Translations under genes and position numbers: made by a program | Notes under the pieces: model-generated | Seen by the model: the letters and a program-made list of their open reading frames with translations, nothing else | Databases searched by the model: none | Told to the model about the DNA's origin: nothing | In this document: in pieces, positions 9,641 through 21,544 of the stretch | Numbering within the stretch: the stretch's first letter is position 1 | Layout: every line of letters starts with the position of its first letter | DNA from: Triticum aestivum | Lineage: Eukaryota; Streptophyta; Magnoliopsida; Poales; Poaceae | Length of the DNA stretch: 64,000 nucleotides | NCBI RefSeq assembly: GCF_018294505.1 | Contig: NC_057803.1 | Span: 690,714,293 to 690,778,292, forward strand | Direction: 5' to 3'

Positions 9641-12254
9641 TGGGGCGTGCCATTGGCACGCCTCCTGAGCGTTCATATGCGCACTTATCTAGTTTATGCA
9701 CGTTGATGGGTCTTGGTTGATCTTTGATGGCACTTATAGACACCAAACGTGATTTGACTACAGGTGAATATGCTTTGCTGAATTTAACCTCCCGATTGGT
9801 TTCAGAATTCATTACAAACTTGCTATTATGAGGAGCACATGTGCTCCTTTGTGTGGTAAACGTACGTGCGGCAAACCAAGACATGGAGCTCCCTTAATGT
9901 ACTTGGACAGCAACGCCGTGGGAGAGACTAGCCTCCTTCCTGGATCTCCCTGTCAAGGGGTAGAAAAGGAGAAAAGTTAATTATTTACCTAGAGAGTGTA
10001 TCTGCAAGCATGAAAGTCACTCCAATTTCCTAGGCAATTAGAGAAAATCTGTCAAACAGGTTACTGTTCAAGATGAACAATTGTGTTCTTTTAAGATCCC
10101 AAGAAGAAAAGAATCATCCGCAAGTTCTATGATTTACAATACTTACCAAAATAACTTGATGCCCCCTATGTGGCCTCAATTGTCCAGTGCCTTTGCTGAA
10201 TCTGTTTTCAAAGTTATCTGGCCCCATGCTGCATCATCACAAAATATCTTTAATAAAGAACAATGCCTCACATTGAAAAAGCCACGCTACTATTGCTCTT
10301 TACTATAATACACATCTTTGCTTACTGTTTCGAGTATAAAATTTGTGCAGTGAGATATATAATAGAATATGGATTTTGCATTTGGTCATATCTATGGCTG
10401 AACTAAGCCAAGATTTGGTCTAGCCTGAATAATTCTATTACTTATCGAAAGAACAGTAAGTGGTCGGGCCCTTCCCCAGACCCTGCGCAAGCAGGAGCTA
10501 CATGCACCGGGCTGCCATTTTTATCATTGAAAGAACAGTGCAATGTTCCAACAAATACAAAATTCCTTGGTCTTAGCGGATTCCAAAATACGCCACCTAA
10601 AGAGGAGCGGACAGTTGTACAGAATTAGAAGAGAGAAAAAACCTATGACCGCTCAGGAAGCTGCCATACATGTAAATTTAACAGAAGACTGGGAAGTTCT
10701 CTAAATGCTTATTTTCTAGTACCCGAATTACTTAAACTTATGGACAGTGTGTATGATACCTAAGAAGTGTATAGATGAAAAGGTGTTTATAAGCTCCAAG
10801 TAATTTTGGTGCATGTAGCATACATGAACTATATCTTCTACATGAATAGTGGATATTAGTAGTATTAGTTCTGTTCATGGAAATTATTTAGTAGGGTAGC
10901 ATTTCATTCTGTAAAAGCCGTAGAGGGCTATTTAAATTTTGAAACATTGAGTACATGGCATGGTGGAGAGTACTGGTGTAGTGGACCATACCAACTTAAG
11001 AGCTCCTTAATAATACTATGGTCTGCCATCATATTCCCCTTGACTAAAACTCCACTTTTCATTCTTCAACACTCCTTGAGGAACACTTCAGGTATATATC
11101 TTCATGGGGACTACCAGAAACTGAAGCACATGGTATCATGCAAGAAGCATAAATATAGCATTAGTAGTCGTATGAAACATGCCAACCTTGTGACCCAGTT
11201 CTGGATTATGGTCAGGTGGTTAATCTAGGATTCAAATCAAACAACTTTTGTATCCGTCAACTCTGAAAGATTTTAAGTGTTATCTGTTGAGCTGCTCTTT
11301 TAAATATATTTCACTCAATTTTGGCTGTTGTTTTTCCTTCTGGACAGGGCGGGATGGCTATGGAGGTTTACAATTTATTCAGAAGAATATATTTCAATAA
11401 TTTTAACCTATCCCATGGTTGAACTCTTGGAAAATGATATAAAGTTGGTTCCCATTTGTCTGGTTCAACCTGACTTGTTATGTGGGGTTCTGTGGCCATA
11501 TAGATGGTGAAGTTGCCGTTCCAAAATACCTGCGTTCCAGATCCCTTGCAGTATGGTAGTGCCGTTGAAACAAACAAAACAAATACCGCATTAGAAGTTT
11601 GTACCTCTTACTGACGATGATGGCCAATCACCTCGCTGTGTGTAATATTTATGGTAACTGTTTATCTCTTGAATGGCCAGAAGTTGGAAACTTCTCATGG
11701 TAACTGTTTATCTCTAGAATTAATAGACTAATGTGATATTTATACATCCATGGCCTGAGTTGTATCATAATAGTCTACATACACAAGGTACATGGATGGA
11801 AACAGGGGTGCGTACCTCAGTGTTATATCAAGTATATTATAAGTAAACATATATTCTTTAGATTATAATTTATTTACAACATGTAGACTGAATCTGTTAA
11901 TTTACTTTACAGAACCATTAAAAGATGCCCATATGACAACATTAAATTCCTAATGAAATAGAGTTGTCGATGTCAAATAAGATGGGCATAATTGAGAGAA
12001 GAATATCCATAAGCATCATGTTGTTCCTAGACTAACATAGATTGCTATTTTTCTTAAATAGGATATCAATTTTTTTGTGTGAACTCCATTGAACAAAGAA
12101 TATAGAAGGCTTACTAACCCGAGTTTCTTTCGGAAGAAAAAAAAATTGTGCTTGCATGGCGGATGGCATAAATCGGATAAATAATCAATGGATAGGGGTG
12201 CATGGAAGTTAGTTATCCACGTGCCAGAATCATGATTTGGTTTCGAGATCTTAT
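9641..12254. other. Unassigned intergenic DNA
   Basis: No gene recognised; all frames are short. 10461-10516 (GGTCGGGCCCTTCCCCAGAC on) resembles a short GC-rich sequence I recall as widely dispersed in grass genomes, but I cannot name its family. The rest is AT-rich and looks like old intergenic sequence. Confidence 0.4.
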
Positions 12255-12310
12255 GTGTTTCAGCTCTAACCTACCCCAACTTGTTTGGGACTGAAGGCTT
12301 AGTTGTTGTT
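12255..12310 (+). mobile_element. 3' end of an Au-SINE-like element
   Basis: The string CTACCCCAACTTGTTTGGGA, followed by GAAGGCTTAGTTGTTGTT, matches my recollection of the 3' end of Au SINEs of grasses, which finish in TTG repeats. The tRNA-related 5' half is not recognisable, so this is a truncated or very diverged copy. Confidence 0.5.
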
Positions 12311-12708
12311 ATGTCTTATGCACAGTTCTCACACTGGTTTAGAAAAATCGCTTGTGTTATCAAGATGAATGCTTATTTATTGAGCAATGACAATGACCAC
12401 AAAATTATGTATTGATGCATCGAATCCATAGAGAATCGAGTTATGACACAATTAAAATACGAAAAACGTGGTAAGAACTGGATCCAGGGCAGTTTAACAG
12501 ATTCTCATCTTGTCACTAGTCTGTACATGAAACATGAGCAAATCATTCCAGTGTACCTCACAATCCTGATGGCATCAGCATCTATAGAAAATTAACAGTC
12601 CACAGTAATATTCACTGGTTGCAGTTAAAGATTATCCCAACATACAACATTTTCCATTTCAATATATAAATTAACATGCAAAAGGGGAAAAAGAACTGAG
12701 GTCAAAAC
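12311..12708. other. AT-rich spacer 3' of the isomerase fragment
   Basis: I looked for the next isomerase exon (the one following FSKQ) on the minus strand and did not find it. No other feature was seen. Confidence 0.5.
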
Positions 12709-13223
12709 CTGTTTCGAAAAATCTAGTCCATCATCTCTGAAGGCTTTTTCTACTTCTAGTAGACCATTCCGGGTTTGAGGTGTACCACCACTCTGTACAT
12801 ATAAACAAGCATGTGACGCGAACAAGTATCTAATAGCAATGGGAAAAGAGAGGCATAATAAGGAAAAATAGGACTATATATGTACCTTAGAGATTAGAAT
12901 TACAGGAGTAGATTTAAGTTCCTCCCCTAGTTGAGCAATTTGATGATCAATTCCAGCAGGGTCGGTGTTGTCAATAAATTGTATCTGATATCCAGCAGAA
13001 AAAAGGTTAATGCTTATAGTGCTTGAAACAAACATAAATGAACAGAATGGAAAACTGCAATCAAGGTGCATTGCGCAGATTAGAGAACTCGGGACAATAC
13101 CTTCAATTGGGGGTTATCAGACGCAAGTGCCTCAGAAACAAATTGAGGCCCCCAAGATGATCCTCCAATTCCTATAGAGAGTATTTGAGTAAAACGACCA
13201 GCCTGAGATGATGGAGGTTTAAT
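12709..13223 (-). pseudogene. Three-exon fragment of plastid-type glucose-6-phosphate isomerase
   Basis: The family interconverts glucose-6-phosphate and fructose-6-phosphate. Three consecutive phase-0 exons are visible on the minus strand: 13223-13101 (41 codons, [20 protein letters not shown] then GSSWGPQF), 12984-12886 (33 codons, [20 protein letters not shown]), and 12792-12709 (28 codons, [20 protein letters not shown]). All have intact AG acceptors and GT donors and no stops. The wording is that of the plastid isozyme. The usual Glu in SGGTPET is Gln here. About 102 of roughly 600 residues are present. Downstream exons are absent, and upstream ones are absent or in the gap at 14283-15282. 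Retained introns show DNA-level copying. It is probably a captured or truncated fragment. Confidence 0.85.
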
Positions 13224-14282
13224 CTGCATTGTTATAGCAAAACTGGCTTTTAAGAGCTTGTAGTGAACTAATGATTAAAAGTGAAGGTACGAAAATCTTG
13301 AATAAGCTTAACATAATCGACACCCATATCTTGTATGATGCACATTCCCTAAAATACAAGCTTGCGTTGTGGGTATTACAATGACAGAGCATGCTTACAC
13401 ACAAACATACTCAAGACTTCCTCATGGATGGCATATCACAGCAACAGAATTGTACAACAAAAAGCTGCACGCTCAACTTCTTCTGCTAATTTCGCCCCGA
13501 ATGCTTCCAGGTGCCTTGCTAGACAACTAAAGCTAGCTACCACTGGCACTCTTTCTCTGACTGACTATAAGCAATTGCATTGCCTCAACCCATCCCCAAA
13601 ATTAAGCTTTTAATCATGGCAGAGATATAAATACACAAGAGTGGCAGGAAGAGCACTAACCTGTTCAGTAGTCATGGATGACTTTGGTCGGGGAAGCTGC
13701 AATTGAAGTGAAGAGCCTGACTTTAGCTTATTGAAACGCTATTCAGTTCAACTATATATTTAATAAAAATGCAAAGCCAATGAGAGAGATATTATAACAG
13801 TACAATACCTTCATTATGAATAAAAAGATGGTTCTCATTTGCCAAGGTAATCAGATCCCCCATCATTCCATCTCGTAATTAATTCCAATGCCTCATAACC
13901 TCATATATTCCTGAAGAGACGATCCAAATACTAAGAAGTGGTGTTCCGATAGGTTTTGTGCTAACACGTTTCTACCTAGAACATAAATTTATGATAAGCT
14001 TCACATGTAGCTCAGTTGTGAGGCTCGGTTACGAAGATTCATGCTATCTACTATAGTGATTCCATTCTGTACTCGTCGCACACTCCACACACACAAAAAA
14101 TTAAAGTCCACCGAGTGCATGGTCATTCTTGTACATTGCATCAAACACATGATATGCACATGGCTAAGGAAATCAAAGCCTGAATGGTTTAAAGAAAACA
14201 AGTGACACGAAGACTTAAACAGGAAAAGAGGTTGCCGCCATTGCCATTATTGGTTCCTTGCCATCATCAAACCTCACTATTC
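13224..14282. other. Spacer upstream of the isomerase fragment
   Basis: No isomerase exon was recognised here. On the minus strand, 13850-13808 is followed by a donor-like GT and 13691-13656 lies between acceptor- and donor-like sites, but the joined frame hits a stop and I do not recognise it. Confidence 0.35.
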
Positions 14283-15282
14283 NNNNNNNNNNNNNNNNNN
14301 NNNNNNNNNNNNNNNNNNNNNNNNNNNNNNNNNNNNNNNNNNNNNNNNNNNNNNNNNNNNNNNNNNNNNNNNNNNNNNNNNNNNNNNNNNNNNNNNNNNN
14401 NNNNNNNNNNNNNNNNNNNNNNNNNNNNNNNNNNNNNNNNNNNNNNNNNNNNNNNNNNNNNNNNNNNNNNNNNNNNNNNNNNNNNNNNNNNNNNNNNNNN
14501 NNNNNNNNNNNNNNNNNNNNNNNNNNNNNNNNNNNNNNNNNNNNNNNNNNNNNNNNNNNNNNNNNNNNNNNNNNNNNNNNNNNNNNNNNNNNNNNNNNNN
14601 NNNNNNNNNNNNNNNNNNNNNNNNNNNNNNNNNNNNNNNNNNNNNNNNNNNNNNNNNNNNNNNNNNNNNNNNNNNNNNNNNNNNNNNNNNNNNNNNNNNN
14701 NNNNNNNNNNNNNNNNNNNNNNNNNNNNNNNNNNNNNNNNNNNNNNNNNNNNNNNNNNNNNNNNNNNNNNNNNNNNNNNNNNNNNNNNNNNNNNNNNNNN
14801 NNNNNNNNNNNNNNNNNNNNNNNNNNNNNNNNNNNNNNNNNNNNNNNNNNNNNNNNNNNNNNNNNNNNNNNNNNNNNNNNNNNNNNNNNNNNNNNNNNNN
14901 NNNNNNNNNNNNNNNNNNNNNNNNNNNNNNNNNNNNNNNNNNNNNNNNNNNNNNNNNNNNNNNNNNNNNNNNNNNNNNNNNNNNNNNNNNNNNNNNNNNN
15001 NNNNNNNNNNNNNNNNNNNNNNNNNNNNNNNNNNNNNNNNNNNNNNNNNNNNNNNNNNNNNNNNNNNNNNNNNNNNNNNNNNNNNNNNNNNNNNNNNNNN
15101 NNNNNNNNNNNNNNNNNNNNNNNNNNNNNNNNNNNNNNNNNNNNNNNNNNNNNNNNNNNNNNNNNNNNNNNNNNNNNNNNNNNNNNNNNNNNNNNNNNNN
15201 NNNNNNNNNNNNNNNNNNNNNNNNNNNNNNNNNNNNNNNNNNNNNNNNNNNNNNNNNNNNNNNNNNNNNNNNNNNNNNNNNN
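14283..15282. other. Assembly gap (1000 N)
   Basis: Exactly 1000 N, probably an arbitrary gap size. Confidence 0.99.
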
Positions 15283-15700
15283 CTGTTGCATATTGAGGGT
15301 AAAACGTGAGAAGGAGGCGGCTGGGCGAAGACCGTTAAGCATCCAATCAAAGCGCATACATGGATGATCACCTTTCTTTCCGGTGAACCCTAGCCTAGAT
15401 AGCTTGCTCGCCTTGGCGATGACTTCAGCGGCGAGACGGCGGCAGGTAGGAGGAGGAGGAGGGGTGGGCGGGGGCGGTGGCGGGGCGGCGCATGCACAGG
15501 GAGGGGTTGCGGCACCGCTGGATAGAGGGAGGAGGAGTGGCGGCGCTGGAGACCAGAGAGGGAGGAGGAGGCGCTTGAGGCGGAGGGCGTGAGAACGAGA
15601 GGGTTTCGCTCGGCCACTTTTACATTATTTCTTTTTATCTTTTTTTTCCTGCCCAATCCATGCGTTCGACGTGGCACGCGCGAGTAGGCGCCCTTGCCGC
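15283..15700. other. GC-rich segment, possible minus-strand leader or first exon
   Basis: 15400-15600 is strongly GC-rich. Read on the minus strand it has the CT-rich, Ser/Pro-coding texture of a grass 5' leader and transit-peptide exon. It lies upstream, in the same orientation, of the isomerase fragment at 13.2 kb, but no continuous frame links them. Confidence 0.25.
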
Positions 15701-15878
15701 GACCGTTAATGGGTTTAATTGTGCTCGACATTTACCCACATAGCTAGTTCGATGCTAAGGCGAAGTTGACTAACAGGATTGTTCTGCAATGAGGAGGCTT
15801 ATAATTTCTCCTCAGCAAATGACCGAAGATGATTTTGTTATCTGATGCCTAATGGTTATGGCTGAACAAATATTATTT
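15701..15878. repeat. Block A copy of 40970-41031 plus 45002-45075
   Basis: AATTGTGCTCGACATTTACC, ACATAGC, GTTGACTAACA and AGGCTTATA align with block B on both sides of the element at 41032-45001. This shows the pre-insertion arrangement of that site. Confidence 0.65.
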
Positions 15879-15892
15879 ACTTGTCTGATGTC

Positions 15893-17394
15893 TTTTTTTG
15901 ATAAAGGGTGGATTTTATTAACTCAAAATGAAGCATCAAGTTGATAAAACACGATGAGCACACACCCGGTCTCTACATAACAAAGATGCACACAGCCAAC
16001 ACCAACTCACACCCACTAATAAACTCCCTGGCAAAAGGTAAANNNNNNNNNNNNNNNNNNNNNNNNNNNNNNNNNNNNNNNNNNNNNNNNNNNNNNNNNN
16101 NNNNNNNNNNNNNNNNNNNNNNNNNNNNNNNNNNNNNNNNNNNNNNNNNNNNNNNNNNNNNNNNNNNNNNNNNNNNNNNNNNNNNNNNNNNNNNNNNNNN
16201 NNNNNNNNNNNNNNNNNNNNNNNNNNNNNNNNNNNNNNNNNNNNNNNNNNNNNNNNNNNNNNNNNNNNNNNNNNNNNNNNNNNNNNNNNNNNNNNNNNNN
16301 NNNNNNNNNNNNNNNNNNNNNNNNNNNNNNNNNNNNNNNNNNNNNNNNNNNNNNNNNNNNNNNNNNNNNNNNNNNNNNNNNNNNNNNNNNNNNNNNNNNN
16401 NNNNNNNNNNNNNNNNNNNNNNNNNNNNNNNNNNNNNNNNNNNNNNNNNNNNNNNNNNNNNNNNNNNNNNNNNNNNNNNNNNNNNNNNNNNNNNNNNNNN
16501 NNNNNNNNNNNNNNNNNNNNNNNNNNNNNNNNNNNNNNNNNNNNNNNNNNNNNNNNNNNNNNNNNNNNNNNNNNNNNNNNNNNNNNNNNNNNNNNNNNNN
16601 NNNNNNNNNNNNNNNNNNNNNNNNNNNNNNNNNNNNNNNNNNNNNNNNNNNNNNNNNNNNNNNNNNNNNNNNNNNNNNNNNNNNNNNNNNNNNNNNNNNN
16701 NNNNNNNNNNNNNNNNNNNNNNNNNNNNNNNNNNNNNNNNNNNNNNNNNNNNNNNNNNNNNNNNNNNNNNNNNNNNNNNNNNNNNNNNNNNNNNNNNNNN
16801 NNNNNNNNNNNNNNNNNNNNNNNNNNNNNNNNNNNNNNNNNNNNNNNNNNNNNNNNNNNNNNNNNNNNNNNNNNNNNNNNNNNNNNNNNNNNNNNNNNNN
16901 NNNNNNNNNNNNNNNNNNNNNNNNNNNNNNNNNNNNNNNNNNNNNNNNNNNNNNNNNNNNNNNNNNNNNNNNNNNNNNNNNNNNNNNNNNNNNNNNNNNN
17001 NNNNNNNNNNNNNNNNNNNGGATGGAGCAGCCAGCAACCAGAGCAAACACCAGACGAGGAGCACGTACTGCCAGACCGATCCGGCCGCACGGGTGCTGGA
17101 GAAGACGCCAGGTGAGCCGCCGAGCAGCCGGAGACGCGCCCCACCGTTGCGTCGTACGCACGCATCTCCAGGCCAGACCAGGCACCGCCAGACAGGAGCA
17201 CAATACGGCGCCGCCGACGCTACCCGAAACCATGGCGCATCCCAGTCATCGCCTTGCGCCGCCTCGAGCAGGACAGCCCCGCCGCCGCCGGCACCACACG
17301 GGCTTCGCCCGGAGATGCCCTCTGGCGGCGGCGAGGGAAGGAGACGACTAGGGTGCGGCGGCTGCTTCCGGCGGCTAGGTTTTCCGCCCGAATC
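15893..17394 (-). mobile_element. Non-autonomous retroposon (LINE-mobilised type), minus orientation, gapped
   Basis: Flanked by 14-bp repeats ACTTGTCTGATGTC (15879-15892) and ACTTATCTGATGTC (17395-17408). The left edge is a T run, as expected for the poly-A tail of an element on the minus strand, followed by GATAAAGGGTGGATTTTATT. The same left-end sequence (GAGCACACACC-GG, CAACACCAAC) occurs in the element at 54292-55125, so these are one family. The GC-rich right part lacks reverse transcriptase motifs. 977 bases in the middle are N. Confidence 0.7.
16043..17019. other. Assembly gap (977 N) inside the retroposon
   Basis: Run of N. Confidence 0.99.
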
Positions 17395-17470
17395 ACTTAT
17401 CTGATGTCCAATGGTCGTGGCTGCGGTTTGTCCCCAATCAAACAAGTTCGTGCCAGCACAACTAAGAATG

Positions 17471-17806
17471 CGCTGCTAGGCTGGCCCGGGAGAAGCACTT
17501 TCCTAACGTGGTGTTTCACTCTGACTGCCTCTCTTTGGTTCAACACCTTAATTCTTCAGTCTGTGACAGATCTTTGGTGGGTTCCATTGTTGCTGAGATC
17601 AAGACGGAGTGTGCTGCTCTGGCTTCGTTTTCTTTCAAGCATGTTCGTCGGCACTGTAATGTTGTAGCTCATGTGTTAGCTAAGTCTAGTTTGAACTCTG
17701 TGAGTCCTTGTGTTTTNNNNNNNNNNCTTTCTACTCCGGATTGTATCCGGGAGACTTTGTGTAATTTGGTTGCTTAATTAATAAAGGCCGACGTTCTCAC
17801 AAAAAA
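17471..17806 (+). mobile_element. 5'-truncated LINE carrying the RNase H tail
   Basis: Only the last part of ORF2 is present: an RNase H-like domain end with HSDCLSLV (third acidic residue), FKHVRRHCNVVAHVLAKSSL (His-containing C-terminal motif) and STPDCIRETLCNLVA before the stop TAA. A short 3' tail ends in an A run. The target repeat AACTAAGAATG is perfect at 17460-17470 and 17807-17817. The reading frame stays open across the 10-N gap (17717-17726), so that gap's size may be close to real. Positions 1-80 repeat the last 80 bases. Confidence 0.88.
17717..17726. other. Assembly gap (10 N) at the repeat boundary
   Basis: The exact duplicate of 1-1371 starts at the next base. Confidence 0.99.
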
Positions 17807-19097
17807 AACTAAGAATGTGACGCAGTACACAATGAGATTGATGTTTTCATATCTGGCGAGCAGGTGAAATGCGTGACAGAAACGTGTCTATTTCTCTTGG
17901 GGTCAGGCGCGCCCTGTTTTGGATTTGTTCTCTCTGAATATCTCCATCACATCGAACATAAATGAGCGCTGATCCAAATATTCACTGTGATCTTGGTCTG
18001 TTGAGTCCATATGAGTGTGGGCACAATTAGTCCGCTAGCTAGCTCACAAACCAAAATAAAATAAGATTTGGTCGCACTTATTAAGGACAGTAAAATTGAA
18101 CCTAAACCGAGCCTTCTCAGACAATCAGCGATTTTGGCCATAAGATGCTGCGTCTCGATTGTTTCTGATCGTTGGATGCACGTTTAACTCCGAGTGGGCC
18201 TCAACTTACCTGACTGTCCGATAAACTGCTACTCCAGGAGAAAAAACGGAGGTCCGTGGTTGATTGGGCCAAAGCCCATGCAACTCTTCTTTGCGATAGC
18301 TTTTTCTCTCGCAGGCTCACAGCGACAGCGCCACCGAGACCCTAACCACGTTCATTCGGCGGCTATGGCGGCGATAAGCTTCCCGGCAGCGCCGCTGCAT
18401 CGACCTTCCCTCCTCCACTTCCCAGCAAAAGGAAATCGGCCGCCGTCGCCGCTACGCCTGCCTCCGTTGGCCCCCTATACCAGCCAGGGCCCAGGGCGAG
18501 ATCTTTCTCCTCTTCCGCCGCCATTCTCCTCCTCCAGCGAGAACCCATCCGCCTCGGACTCCTCCGAGCGCATGGCGGGCGACCGCTCCTCCTTGTCCTC
18601 CGGTTAGCCCTCCTCCCCGTCGGATTCCAGCCGCTGGACCCTGGTGCCGCCGGTCCTCACGACTGCTCCCGAGCTCCCGCTGTGCACGACCATCATCCAT
18701 ACAGTATCCAGTATCCACCATACCGATGTCCCTCGGCACACCCTCCTTACTTCGGCAAATTGCTACTTCATCCTTTCTGTTTCCTCTTCCCCTAATTCGA
18801 TCCCCATCAAGTTTATAATTTATTTTTGTTGACGTTGTTTTGTTTACTCCCAGCTGAATGCATTTGCTCTAAATTAATGGGTTCGATCTTTCTTTTGCTG
18901 GGTGTTGGGTTTCTCTTGCCGCTCCAATCGGCCAGGTCAGTATCCAAGTCATATTACTATGTATCATGTTCATGCCACTCCTGAGTGAACCTTTGATTGA
19001 CATAAAAAACACTACCGGCTGTTGTTGTTGTTGTATGCAGAAGGTTTATTCAACACATAAATGAGCAAATAAAATAGTAATGTTGTAGAATGGACAC
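17727..19097 (+). repeat. Right copy of the exact 1371-bp duplicate
   Basis: Identical to 1-1371. Within it, 17807-18100 aligns with 45180-45410 (ACTAAGAATRTGACGCAGTA, GATTTG-TCTCTCTGAA, GTTTGGTCGCACTTA), placing it in block A. Unlike the left copy, this one continues into unique sequence after 19097. Confidence 0.95.
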
Positions 19098-19570
19098 ATA
19101 TGTACTTAGCGAATTAAACTTCACATCGATGAAAACGACAATGGCCCAACTATACATACATGATACTGATCGTAAATCAAGAATAAAATAAAAGGATTGT
19201 GTAAACAAGACAAAGATATTAATTGTGTATTGGATCAGCCTAATGTTAAAAAAAGGTAATGCACATGTGAACCCACTTGTGGAACAATTCAGGCTTGCTA
19301 TCATTTTTCTTTCCAAGAAAATCGCTTAACGATATTATATTCTATGTCCATATGATGTAGCATTGCAGTATGTGTTTCATTTGGTTGTTCAGCTTTGCCA
19401 ACTTTTGGTGATTTATAGCTCTTTTTTTGCACAAGCCTATTGCTATCCCTGTAGGTAGTGTGTTTTTCTTAAAAAAAACTATCTTTGACTGTTGTTTGCA
19501 CAAGCCTATCGCAGTATCCTTGAAATGTTCCTTTGTTGTTTACATGCTCATGTTTTTATTTAATACAACC

Positions 19571-19820
19571 ATGGCGCAGGAATGAAGAACCATAGGGGTT
19601 CCCAGTTTGATGCTAAGTACTATGAAAGCAAGATGACACAGTTGCTGTGAGTCACTTCTCTACCAATTTTGTTATATAAGGTTATTCTTTCTTATACTAT
19701 GATACCATCTTTTGTATATTGATTGCAATATGTAGGACCAAACTGATACTGAGGAGTTTGTCACTTCATATGCTTGAAACGCATGAGTATTGCTGATATG
19801 AAATTCCAAGAGAACCTTGA
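19571..19820 (+). pseudogene. 5' fragment of an eIF4A (DEAD-box RNA helicase) gene, broken
   Basis: eIF4A is the ATP-dependent RNA helicase of the cap-binding complex. From ATG 19571 the sequence aligns with the eIF4A start: a GGAATG block, then GSQFDAKYYESKMTQLL (19595-19648), a GT-AG intron (about 19649-19735), then DTEEFVTSYA and, after degenerate codons, HEY-(stop)-DM-FQENL to about 19820. An insertion after ATGGC shifts the frame to an early stop. In the second exon TGA codons replace sense codons, and homology ends before any helicase motif. The retained intron means DNA-level duplication. Block B has nothing equivalent at this position, so it came in with an insertion into block A. Confidence 0.75.
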
Positions 19821-21167
19821 AATGCATGAGTACATTATTTCAAAATTGTATCCATATGGTCACCAATAACAGTTCTACCAGTTTGCATCATTTGATACAT
19901 AAGAAACTCAAAGTCAAACCCAATGAAATAATGCTGGCTTTCAGTCAAATATATGAATGTTGATAAGCTATGTGATTTATTTATGCTCGGTGACTCATAG
20001 TGAGATATACTTCTTCCGACTTTTGAGTTTACCTTCACATTTATCATGCTAATAGGAAAATGCTACTGAAAGTGGAATAAGGCACTCACATTAATATCTT
20101 TGTTTCCCCATTTACTTGAATTACTAAGTTTCTCCAATATCATCTTTAGACAACCATGTCCTCGATCATACATTATTAAGATTCCCCAAGTTGCTATTTC
20201 AAATATTGTTTCTATTTTTGGAGCATTTGATTCAAGAGTATTGCTCACTTGGACATCAACAAGAGATTCAGTACATAACTACATATACAGCATGATGACA
20301 CTGAGAATGCCATCAGGGCATACCATTTTCTAACCAAAGATATGTTTACTCATGTTTCACCAATTCATTTAAATATTGGACATTTTTTCTTACTAATGTT
20401 TCATTCTTCATGACGCGGTTAAACAATTGTTTCCTTATCTGCATGAACGATGCTAACATTCAGGGTATATATGATACTAAGAAATGCGATCTCATGATCA
20501 ACTATGTATAAATTTCTGTTAACAACTTTCATGATGGTTGGAGCTATATTTTGAGGAATACACAAGTAATCTAATGGGATTAATCTTATGTAACATGTTT
20601 TCAATTGTCAGATTTTCCATTGTACTCATTGATGTTGCCAACAAGTTAATGTCGTAACAGCTGGGCTGCACGGTGACCCTCCTAAATGTGGAACATATTG
20701 GCACCCAATTATGCCACCATATATTTGCATAAATACATATTATTACCTTGGGGGAATAGACAAGCACTGAACACAGGCCATCATGTTCCAAACCAATTCA
20801 AGAGGAAGTTCTCCATATAGTAGTACAACTTTTGAAATTTTGCATCATAAGGCTACTCATAAAATTAATTGTCATGTTATCTTAATTTAACAAATAGAGT
20901 ATTTGGATTCATATATTTGTATCTAACCCTAACATTATAATGCCAAAATGGATGTGCGCAGCAACGCGCGCCATCAATGATCTAGTACACACATGTAACG
21001 CCGTGCAACTTCTAGCCTCAGGTAGAAACAGAGGTCAAATGAACCGACCGATTCATCCGGCCATGACTTTCCTCAAACAAAATATATTAGATTTCCAATT
21101 ACCACCAAGAAAAATGAATCTACCTAAATACAGGATCTCATGTACACATAAATGTGCATATAACGTA
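19821..21167. other. Intergenic DNA with the end of block A homology
   Basis: 20985-21060 (CTTCTAGCCTCAGGTAGAAA, CAGAGGTCAAAT) matches 45420-45480, the furthest right match I see between blocks A and B. The rest of this stretch has no recognisable gene. Confidence 0.5.
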
Positions 21168-21490
21168 CTCCCTCTTTTCCGGTTTATATGGCTCAATTCA
21201 AAAATCTCACCAACCAAGATAGATGGTGAGTGGTGGAATACTTTTTGTAATTTGCAAAAGCACTCAATTAATGCTCTTGTTTTTCTCAAAAAATTATGTT
21301 TACCAATGCATTAATTGCAATGCATGCATGCATAAAGTACATGCATTGATCAATTTTCTCTTAATACTTGCATGTAATGATTTAATGCACCTTGGAATCT
21401 GAATATGTGATAGGGAACAACGAAACTGAGCCTTATAAAATGAAAAAACTAAAATTTTAAGATAAGCCTTATAAACCGGAAAGGAGGGAG
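21168..21490. mobile_element. Stowaway-like MITE (323 bp)
   Basis: Inverted ends CTCCCTCTTTTCCGGTTTAT and ATAAACCGGAAAGGAGGGAG flanked by TA on both sides (21166-21167, 21491-21492), the Tc1/mariner target signature. No coding capacity. Confidence 0.9.
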
Positions 21491-21544
21491 TATGTCCAAT
21501 TAAGCTGGGACTACTGAAAGATAGGTTTACCAGTTGGTGAGACA

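Noticed and set aside
13656..13850. Exon-like pieces on the minus strand upstream of the isomerase fragment
   Set aside because: Plausible splice sites, but the joined frame contains a stop and does not match the isomerase N-terminus as I know it.
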